From Pedobacter sp. (GTDB lineage: Bacteria; Bacteroidota; Bacteroidia; Sphingobacteriales; Sphingobacteriaceae): a stretch of 39,750 bases of DNA. Within the stretch, counting starts at the first letter, position 1; each line of letters begins with the position of its first letter. The DNA lies in NCBI GenBank assembly GCA_014377665.1, contig JACMPF010000148.1, positions 1-39,750 on the forward strand, written 5' to 3'. Under the pieces are notes generated by a model. It was not told where the DNA came from. It saw nothing but the letters and a program-made list of their open reading frames with translations, and made no database searches. This document shows positions 33,780 to 39,750 of the stretch, piece by piece. Both the position numbers and the translations under genes were made by a program.

Positions 33780-34567
33780 TGATAGATTTTTTAAAAGAGA
33801 GCACATTTGCGGTCAACGAGGTGATTAGCAAGGCCTGGCAGGTAACTAAAAGGAATTACTTTTCCATTGCCACGCTTTCCTTTCTCATGTTCATTACTTC
33901 GTCTGCTTCAGGATTGATGGCCTTCTTTCTAAAGGATGTCCACTGGGCAATGCGAGCTTTAATGGCTTTCATCTTTATCATGTTTTTCTTTACGATCAAC
34001 CTTTCACTTTTCAAATATATTTTCCATTTGTTGGACGATGAAGATCATGACGTAAGCATTGTAAGCACTATTCCTACAAGGCAGCAGATCATCCGCTTTT
34101 TGGTTGCAACATTGTATTTCATTCTTTGTATTGTAGGCGTATATTCTGTCGTTATGGTTTTAGGGCTTCCATTTGTTTATGCCGGTATTGATTTGCAGAA
34201 GGTATCAAGTGTTGCTATCCCGGTTGGATTAGTCGCTATTTTTATTACCTGGATCAGGATTTCTTTCTTCCCCTTCTTTATAATAGACAAAAACTTGACG
34301 TCCTTCGCATCCATCAAATATAGCCTTGCGACGACTAAAGGAAATTTTACTAAAATACTTTTACTCTTACTAGTTTTAGGAGGGTTCCATTTATTAAATC
34401 TTTTCTTTAGCTTGGTTCATTGGCCATTTGTAGCCTTCTTCGTAAATATTCTCAGTTCTTTTATTATTGTTCCGCTTTCAAGTGTCGCCTTAACTATTGC
34501 CTATCGTAAAATGATGGTAGAGTCTCAGGTAGAAGGTGAACCAGACATTATTCATAACCTGATTTAG
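33779..34567 (+). CDS. Polytopic membrane protein of unknown function
   Basis: A 262-aa hydrophobic protein with about six predicted transmembrane helices (residues near 28-48, 57-80, 104-130, 135-165, 195-215 and 220-245) and a short polar N-terminus. It resembles the broad class of DUF975/glycerophosphoryl diester phosphodiesterase membrane domains, but I see no motif that would settle it. It overlaps the upstream glycosyltransferase by one base and precedes the GH3-like gene by 6 nt, so it is part of the operon. Confidence 0.75.
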   Translation: MIDFLKESTFAVNEVISKAWQVTKRNYFSIATLSFLMFITSSASGLMAFFLKDVHWAMRALMAFIFIMFFFTINLSLFKYIFHLLDDEDHDVSIVSTIPTRQQIIRFLVATLYFILCIVGVYSVVMVLGLPFVYAGIDLQKVSSVAIPVGLVAIFITWIRISFFPFFIIDKNLTSFASIKYSLATTKGNFTKILLLLLVLGGFHLLNLFFSLVHWPFVAFFVNILSSFIIVPLSSVALTIAYRKMMVESQVEGEPDIIHNLI

Positions 34568-34573
34568 ATCCTC

Positions 34574-36073
34574 ATGGGCATAAAAGCAGCGTTAAGTAAA
34601 CCGTTTGCTGCCTTTGTTTTAAAAGGCATCAATAAATGGAAAAAGAATGCAGTTGCGGCACAGAAAGATATGCTAGCTATGCTAGTAGAAGAAGCAAAAG
34701 ATACCGCTTTCGGGAAAGACCATAAATTCTCATTGATTAAAGACTACAACGATTTTAAAAAGCAGGTTCCAATCCGGGATTATGAAGATCTTCGTCCATA
34801 TGTAGATAGGGTAATTGCTGGAGAAGCCGATGTGCTTTGGAAAGGAAAGCCACTTTATTTCGCCAAAACCTCAGGTACTACATCCGGAGTAAAATACATC
34901 CCGCTTTCCAAAGAATCCATACCTGAACATGTAAAGGCTGCCAGAAATGCTTTGCTAAGTTACATTCATGAAACGGGTGATGCTTCCTTCGTGGATGGTA
35001 AGATGATTTTCTTACAGGGAAGCCCTAGACTTACAAAAAAAAATGGGATTGATATAGGGAGATTATCTGGCATTGTAGCGCATCTTGTTCCAGCGTATCT
35101 ACAGAAAAATAGACTTCCTTCCTATGAAACTAATTGTATTGAAGATTGGGAAAAAAAGGTGGACGCGATCGTTGAGGAAACCTATAGGGAAGACTTGCGG
35201 CTTATTTCGGGTATTCCGCCATGGGTACAGATGTATTTTGATAAGCTTAGTGATAAGTCGGGAGGTAATAAAATAAAAGACGTTTTTAAGAACTTTAGCT
35301 TGTTTGTCTATGGTGGTGTCAATTACGAACCCTATCGGGCGAAAATTGAGAAGAGTATCGGTAGAAAAATTGCAACAATTGAAACCTATCCGGCTTCAGA
35401 AGGATTTATAGCTTACCAGGATAGCCAATCTGATAGAAGTCTTTTGCTGCTAGTAAAAGCGGGGATGTTTTACGAATTTGTTCCTGCAGATGAGTTCTAC
35501 CATAAAAACCCAACCAGACTTAACCTTGGCGAGGCTAAACTTGGAATAAACTATGCATTAATCCTGAATTCAAATGCCGGACTATGGGGTTATAGTTTGG
35601 GAGACACTATTAAATTCGTCTCGTTAAATCCTTATAAAATCATGGTAACTGGCAGGATCAAGCATTTTATATCCGCTTTTGGAGAGCACGTAATTGGAGA
35701 AGAAGTGGAGCATGCCTTATTAAGTGTTGCAAACGAAGAGCATGTCGGAATCACAGAATTTACTGTAGCGCCTCAGATAGAGACCAAGGTAGGAGAACTC
35801 CCCTACCACGAGTGGTTTATCGAGTTTTCAAATCCGCCTAAAGACCTGGAGACTTTTAGTAAAAAAGTAGATGAGGCATTGCAGAAGAAGAATATTTATT
35901 ATTTTGACCTGATTGAGGGGAAAATCCTCCAACCCTTGATTGTCCGTTCGCTGCAAAAGGATGCTTTTGTGAATTACATGAAAGGACAGGGGAAGCTTGG
36001 TGGACAAAATAAAGTGCCAAGACTATCGAATGATAGAAAGATTGCAAATGATTTAAGTAGCTATCAAATTTGA
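34574..36073 (+). CDS. GH3-like acyl-acid amido synthetase family protein
   Basis: A 499-aa protein of the GH3 family, the ANL-type enzymes that in plants adenylate jasmonate or auxin and join them to amino acids. The AMP-binding P-loop-like motif FAKTSGTTSGVKYIPLS (about residues 96-112), the central YPASEGF and the C-terminal TGRIKHFISAFGEHV motif are present and full length. Bacterial members lack an established substrate. Its TGA overlaps the dxr start, so translation is coupled to an isoprenoid gene. Confidence 0.88.
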   Translation: MGIKAALSKPFAAFVLKGINKWKKNAVAAQKDMLAMLVEEAKDTAFGKDHKFSLIKDYNDFKKQVPIRDYEDLRPYVDRVIAGEADVLWKGKPLYFAKTSGTTSGVKYIPLSKESIPEHVKAARNALLSYIHETGDASFVDGKMIFLQGSPRLTKKNGIDIGRLSGIVAHLVPAYLQKNRLPSYETNCIEDWEKKVDAIVEETYREDLRLISGIPPWVQMYFDKLSDKSGGNKIKDVFKNFSLFVYGGVNYEPYRAKIEKSIGRKIATIETYPASEGFIAYQDSQSDRSLLLLVKAGMFYEFVPADEFYHKNPTRLNLGEAKLGINYALILNSNAGLWGYSLGDTIKFVSLNPYKIMVTGRIKHFISAFGEHVIGEEVEHALLSVANEEHVGITEFTVAPQIETKVGELPYHEWFIEFSNPPKDLETFSKKVDEALQKKNIYYFDLIEGKILQPLIVRSLQKDAFVNYMKGQGKLGGQNKVPRLSNDRKIANDLSSYQI

Positions 36074-37230
36074 AGAATATATCCATTTTAGGTTCAACAG
36101 GTTCTATTGGAACCCAGGCCTTGTCTGTAATAGAAGCACATCCTGATCTCTACCGGGTTTGTGCAATCACAGGGCAGTCAAATGCTGATCTGCTGATCAG
36201 TCAGGCGTTAAAATTCAAACCGGAACTGGTGGTTATTTGTGATTTAGACCTTTACCATGAGGTGAAAGCTGCGTTGGCACATACTGCAACAAAAGTACTC
36301 GCAGGTGTTGATGCACTTTGTGAAGCAGCAAGCCTACCTCAAGCTAATCTTGTGCTGACCGCAATTGTAGGCTCGGCGGGTTTAAAACCAACAATTGCTG
36401 CGATAAAAGCAGGAAAAGACATTGGGTTAGCAAATAAGGAAACGCTGGTTGTTGCTGGAGACCTAGTGATGCGTCTTGCGAAAGAATTTGGCGTGAAGGT
36501 CATTCCCGTGGATTCAGAACACTCTGCCATTTTTCAATGTCTGGTAGGAGAGGAGCTAAATTCTGTAGAAAAGATTTACCTTACTGCTTCGGGTGGACCT
36601 TTTAGGGGAAAGGATCGGAACTTTCTGCAAACAGTCACTAAAAATGAAGCATTAAAGCATCCCAACTGGGTAATGGGTGCGAAGATCACTATTGATTCAG
36701 CCTCATTAATGAACAAGGGATTGGAGGTGATCGAAGCGAAATGGCTATTCGATCTCGAAGCAGATCAAATAGATGTCATCGTACACCCCCAGTCGATCGT
36801 ACATTCGTTGGTACAGTTTAATGACGGGTCGATGAAGGCACAGATGGGGCTACCTGATATGAAGTTGCCCATCCATTATGCTTTTGCGTACCCTGGTAGA
36901 ATAAGCAGCGATTTTAAACGTTTCAACTTCATGGATTACCCAGAGCTCACGTTCTCACAGGCAGACGCCACAACTTTTCGCAATTTAGACCTTGCCTATC
37001 AAGCATTGAGGAAGGGCGGGAACATGGCTTGTATTGTCAATGCGGCAAATGAAGTTGTAGTAAGTGCATTTTTGAGAGATCAAATTGGCTTCCTGGAGAT
37101 GAGTGATGTGATAGAATCCTGCATGAACAAGGTAGAATTTATCGAAAAGCCGAGCCTGAATAATTATTTAGAAACGGATGCGCATACACGTATATTTGCG
37201 CATCAATTAGTAACAAAACAAGTTAAGTAG
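36070..37230 (+). CDS. dxr: 1-Deoxy-D-xylulose 5-phosphate reductoisomerase Dxr
   Basis: The committed step of the MEP isoprenoid pathway: DXP to MEP with NADPH. The 386-aa protein has NADPH motif GSTGSIGTQ (residues 7-15), GLANKETLVVAG, PVDSEHSAIFQCL (metal ligand Asp and Glu), SASLMNKGLEVIEA and VHPQSIVHSLVQ. The start must be TTG at 36070, sharing four bases (TTGA) with the GH3 stop; no other codon upstream leaves the GSTGSIG strand intact. rseP follows at 27 nt. Confidence 0.96.
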   Translation: MKNISILGSTGSIGTQALSVIEAHPDLYRVCAITGQSNADLLISQALKFKPELVVICDLDLYHEVKAALAHTATKVLAGVDALCEAASLPQANLVLTAIVGSAGLKPTIAAIKAGKDIGLANKETLVVAGDLVMRLAKEFGVKVIPVDSEHSAIFQCLVGEELNSVEKIYLTASGGPFRGKDRNFLQTVTKNEALKHPNWVMGAKITIDSASLMNKGLEVIEAKWLFDLEADQIDVIVHPQSIVHSLVQFNDGSMKAQMGLPDMKLPIHYAFAYPGRISSDFKRFNFMDYPELTFSQADATTFRNLDLAYQALRKGGNMACIVNAANEVVVSAFLRDQIGFLEMSDVIESCMNKVEFIEKPSLNNYLETDAHTRIFAHQLVTKQVK

Positions 37231-37257
37231 AATCAAAATAAGAATATTAAATAATAT

Positions 37258-38586
37258 ATGAGCGGACTGATTATGGCGGCCCAGTTACTTCTGGGGTTAT
37301 CGATACTAGTTATTTTACATGAGTTAGGACATTTTATTGCGGCACGTGCCTTTGGTATTAAAGTAGAAAAATTCTACCTTTTTTTTGATGCCTGGGGAGT
37401 TAAACTTTTCAGTTTTAAAAGAGGAGATTGCGAATACGGAATCGGTTGGTTGCCATTGGGAGGATATGTGAAAATCACTGGCATGATCGATGAATCGATG
37501 GATACTGAGGCCATGGCTTTACCACCACAACCTTGGGAATTCAGGTCTAAACCAGCCTGGCAACGCCTTATTGTAATGTTAGGTGGGGTATTTGTAAATA
37601 TTGTGGTTGGAATCCTGATCTTCTGGATGCTTACTTTTAAGTATGGCGAGACTTTCATTCCTAATAACTCCGTAATTGGTATTAATCCGGGTATTATCGG
37701 TAAAGAGATCGGATTACGGGTGGGTGATAAAGTAGTTGCCATAAATGGCAAAAAGGTTATTCAATTTGATGAGTTGATCAGTTCTAAAGTATTGCTTGGT
37801 AACACTACACTTACTGTTTTGCGTGACGGGAAGGCGATGGATATCAAGGTTCCTGATAATATACTGAATAGAGTTTCTGATTTAGGGCCTGAGGAATTTA
37901 TTAGCAGAATGCCATTAGGGACATCAACACTTGATAGCATCGCTCCTGGAAGAACTGCTGAAAAAGTAGGGTTGAAGAAAGGCGACAGAATTACCGCTAT
38001 TAATGATTTGCCTGTAAAATATGATGCTGAAGTAAGGTCAATAATTCCAAATTATAAAAGTAAAACTGTTAAAATTGATGTTGTTCGCGGTACTGAAAAA
38101 TTGAGTTATAGTTTGCCATTGGACACATCAGGTGCAATGGGCGTCATATTCAGGGCCAATGAGTTTAAAGAAGAAACTGTAAAATTTGGTTTCTTTGAAT
38201 CACTGCCTTTAGGCGCGAACCAAGCTTGGAGAGTATTTAGCGACAATGGAAAGGGAATCTGGAAAGTATTAACAGGTAAGGTCAAAGCGAATAAGGCATT
38301 CTCAGGCCCCGTAGAAATCGCAAGAAAAGTTTATGGAGGAGAGTGGGTATGGAAAAGGTTTTGGGCTGCAACAGGCTTTATTTCGATCGCATTGGCTTTT
38401 ATGAATCTGCTTCCTATTCCCGCCTTGGATGGTGGTCATGTAGTCTTCTTGTTGGTAGAGATGGTGAAAGGAAAACCACTTGGAGATAAATTTATGGAGC
38501 GTGCACAAATTGCTGGTTTCGTAATCCTCCTTTCCTTAATGGTTTTTGTGCTTGGTAATGACATCTTTAAGGCTGTTATGCATTAG
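37258..38586 (+). CDS. rseP: Site-2 protease RseP
   Basis: Intramembrane zinc metalloprotease that cleaves membrane-bound regulators, such as anti-sigma factors, and signal peptide remnants. The 442-aa protein has zinc motif HELGHF (His21, Glu22, His25) in the first helix, GGYVKITGM, two PDZ domains at about 125-300, and the third ligand Asp391 in LLPIPALDGGH in the later helix. Order dxr-rseP, with hscB next, is common in bacteria (dxr-rseP pairing). The target in this organism is not visible here. Confidence 0.95.
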   Translation: MSGLIMAAQLLLGLSILVILHELGHFIAARAFGIKVEKFYLFFDAWGVKLFSFKRGDCEYGIGWLPLGGYVKITGMIDESMDTEAMALPPQPWEFRSKPAWQRLIVMLGGVFVNIVVGILIFWMLTFKYGETFIPNNSVIGINPGIIGKEIGLRVGDKVVAINGKKVIQFDELISSKVLLGNTTLTVLRDGKAMDIKVPDNILNRVSDLGPEEFISRMPLGTSTLDSIAPGRTAEKVGLKKGDRITAINDLPVKYDAEVRSIIPNYKSKTVKIDVVRGTEKLSYSLPLDTSGAMGVIFRANEFKEETVKFGFFESLPLGANQAWRVFSDNGKGIWKVLTGKVKANKAFSGPVEIARKVYGGEWVWKRFWAATGFISIALAFMNLLPIPALDGGHVVFLLVEMVKGKPLGDKFMERAQIAGFVILLSLMVFVLGNDIFKAVMH

Positions 38587-38589
38587 ACT

Positions 38590-39123
38590 ATGATAGATTA
38601 CTTTGAGTTCTATGGATTACCCATAAGCTTTAATCCAGATACCGTGCTCGTTAAACAGAAGTTCTATGAGTTTAGCAAAAAGTATCACCCTGATTTCTTC
38701 ATTAATGAATTGGAGGAGAAGCAGGCTGAAGTTTTGGAGAAGAGCACGGTAAATAACAAGGCCTATCAGATATTAAGCGATCCTCAGAAACGGTTGCCAT
38801 ATATTTTAGAATTAAAAGGGCAGCTGTCAGAAGGAGAACACTATAAATTGCCTCAAGATTTTTTAATGGATATGATGGACATTAATGAAACATTGATGGA
38901 CTTACAATTCGATCCCGATGCTGAAAAGCTCTCGGCAGTTAAAGTAGATGTTTCAGCTTTTGATCAGGGCATTCAAAAGGAGATAGATTCCCTTACAGAT
39001 TCATTTGAAAGCAAGTCTGAAGCTGAACAGGCTATTCTTTTAGCTGCGGTGAAGGATCTTTATTATAGAAGTAAATATTTGTTAAGGATAAAAGAAAGTA
39101 TAGTCAAGGCTTCTGCCTTATAA
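38590..39123 (+). CDS. hscB: Fe-S cluster co-chaperone HscB
   Basis: HscB is the J-domain partner of HscA and binds IscU to help transfer of nascent Fe-S clusters. The 177-aa length fits. The J-domain has the HPD motif in KKYHPDFF (about residues 32-39) and NKAYQILSDP, followed by a helical IscU-binding domain (about 95-175). It starts 3 nt after rseP. HscA, IscU and IscS are not in the window; fdx and iscX lie 33 kb upstream. Confidence 0.88.
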   Translation: MIDYFEFYGLPISFNPDTVLVKQKFYEFSKKYHPDFFINELEEKQAEVLEKSTVNNKAYQILSDPQKRLPYILELKGQLSEGEHYKLPQDFLMDMMDINETLMDLQFDPDAEKLSAVKVDVSAFDQGIQKEIDSLTDSFESKSEAEQAILLAAVKDLYYRSKYLLRIKESIVKASAL

Positions 39124-39126
39124 ACA

Positions 39127-39261
39127 ATGATCGATATGGGAAAATATATAAGTGTGTTAGAAAACAAGTTTGTATTAATAGGCCTTATTATATTCTCTGT
39201 ATTAACTATTTATAAGTTCGGCAAATGCATGGGGGAATTCCTTTATTATATTACGAACTAA
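39127..39261 (+). CDS. Candidate 44-aa single-helix membrane protein
   Basis: ATG 39127 to TAA 39259-39261, just 3 nt after the hscB stop. The translation has a polar start (MIDMGKYISVLENKF), one hydrophobic helix (VLIGLIIFSVLTIY), then KFGKCMGEFLYYITN. Such small membrane proteins occur next to DUF3817 genes; recognition is by context and composition, not by a database match. It could be a chance ORF, though the tight spacing and TM character speak for a gene. Confidence 0.5.
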   Translation: MIDMGKYISVLENKFVLIGLIIFSVLTIYKFGKCMGEFLYYITN

Positions 39262-39275
39262 CAGTTGGCAATCAT

Positions 39276-39575
39276 ATGAGTACATTAAAGATGTTTAGAA
39301 ATATAGCAGTAGCAGAAGGTATATCCTATATCGCCTTAATTTTTATTGCTATGCCACTAAAGTATTTTGCTGATATGCCATTAGCGGTGAAATACACTGG
39401 CTGGGTACATGGATTGCTTTTCGTATTGTACATGATCTTTTTGATAATGAGCTGGATGGAGTACAAATGGAACTTCAAAAAGGTATTCTTGATTGGCGGC
39501 GCATCATTACTTCCTTTTGCTCCATTTTGGGTGGATAAAAAGTTGAAAGAAGATAATTCAAATAAATCTTGGTAA
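39276..39575 (+). CDS. DUF3817 family membrane protein
   Basis: A 99-aa protein with three hydrophobic helices (residues about 8-25, 38-60 and 70-88) and the family's N-terminal pattern FRNIAVAEGISYIALI and the KYTGWVHGLLFVLYM stretch. I start it at ATG 39276; the frame is open from ATG 39225, but that extension runs through the preceding small ORF and does not look like DUF3817. Function unknown. Confidence 0.82.
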   Translation: MSTLKMFRNIAVAEGISYIALIFIAMPLKYFADMPLAVKYTGWVHGLLFVLYMIFLIMSWMEYKWNFKKVFLIGGASLLPFAPFWVDKKLKEDNSNKSW

Positions 39576-39599
39576 TTGTGGATTCAATGAATACATTTG
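39569..39599 (+). promoter_or_regulatory. Promoter of the tRNA-Leu gene
   Basis: TTG at 39569-39571, 20 nt of spacer and TACATTTG at 39592-39599, an exact TAnnTTTG followed by C. Transcription should begin about 15 nt before the mature tRNA at 39620. Confidence 0.7.
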
Positions 39600-39619
39600 C
39601 ATCCCGCTTATAAGCAAAT

Positions 39620-39699
39620 GCCCAGCTGGCGGAATTGGTAGACGCGCTGGTCTCAAACACCTGTGGGAAACCGTGCCGGTTCGACTCCGGCGCTGGGTA
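39620..39699 (+). tRNA. tRNA-Leu (anticodon CAA)
   Basis: All arms can be folded: acceptor GCCCAGC with GCTGGGT (39692-39698, terminal G:T), D-arm GCG/CGC with GGTAGA loop, anticodon loop CTCAAAC with CAA at 39654-39656, short variable arm (39664-39674) with a GG/CC pair, and T-arm GCCGG-TTCGACT-CCGGC. Discriminator A at 39699; CCA is not encoded. The anticodon stem has a T:T mismatch at pair 28-42. It reads UUG codons. Confidence 0.93.
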
Positions 39700-39702
39700 C
39701 GG

Positions 39703-39737
39703 CCCCTTTTTACGCAAGTAAAGAGGGGTTTTCTTTT
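39703..39737 (+). terminator. Terminator of the tRNA-Leu gene
   Basis: An 11-bp stem (39703-39713 with 39718-39728, loop GCAA, one G:U) followed by TTTTCTTTT. It lies 3 nt after the tRNA. Confidence 0.9.
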
Positions 39738-39750
39738 AAAAACTTCCATA

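Noticed and set aside
1..39750. CRISPR array, insertion sequence, integrase or phage genes
   Set aside because: No regularly spaced repeats, transposase or integrase motifs, or terminal inverted repeats were found; composition is even throughout.

Overview
The window looks like a chromosomal segment of a Bacteroidota, most likely a Sphingobacteriaceae member close to Pedobacter (inferred from protein content, not from a database search). The supporting signs are a type IX secretion (CHU_C/type B) sorting domain, BatA-domain, DUF4199, DUF1080 and GH3-like proteins, starts without Shine-Dalgarno sequences, and repeated -7 elements of the Bacteroidota form TAnnTTTG. Coding density is high. There is no sign of phage, insertion sequences, CRISPR or a recent island; this is mostly housekeeping sequence.

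Layout. 1-848: tail of an unknown gene, a terminator and a lipoprotein MsrA. 959-4601: cytochrome c maturation genes ccmE and ccmF, then a DUF2520 gene. 4643-7797: 2Fe-2S ferredoxin, IscX, KdsC-type phosphatase, Spy-like protein, Maf and, convergently, a Ppx/GppA phosphatase. 7870-12639 (minus): dnaJ, grpE, ftsE, a 67-aa protein and a large T9SS-sorted surface protein. 12696-16029: LuxC-type acyl-CoA reductase divergent from a two-cluster ferredoxin, then UspA, an NlpC/P60 hydrolase and OsmC. 16070-24124 (minus): a complete histidine operon in the order hisG-D-C-B-H-A-F-IE, followed 6 nt later by a seven-blade WD40 protein. 24517-30703 (plus): L,D-transpeptidase, BatA/VWA protein, a dihydroorotase-like protein without its metal ligands, an acidic unknown protein and a DUF4199 protein. 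30773-31555 (minus): DUF1080 protein. 31853-39123 (plus): two GT2 glycosyltransferases, a membrane protein, a GH3-like protein, dxr, rseP and hscB. 39127-39699: two small membrane proteins and tRNA-Leu(CAA) with its own promoter and terminator.

The most notable item is not a large gene. The 390-nt gap before hisG holds, on the minus strand, a good Bacteroidota promoter, a 20-codon ORF with five His codons in seven, and an 18-bp perfect palindrome overlapping the end of that His cluster. Part of the palindrome can instead pair with a downstream segment that ends in a U-run. This has the parts of a ribosome-mediated histidine attenuator. Folding and comparative tests have not been done.

Other points for a second look: a Cys-type (CXXXY) CcmE; a HisB phosphatase domain that has lost all four zinc ligands; a dihydroorotase paralogue with every metal and catalytic residue replaced; inverted repeats and a 17-bp palindrome before grpE; and head-to-head promoters between the acyl-CoA reductase and ferredoxin genes.
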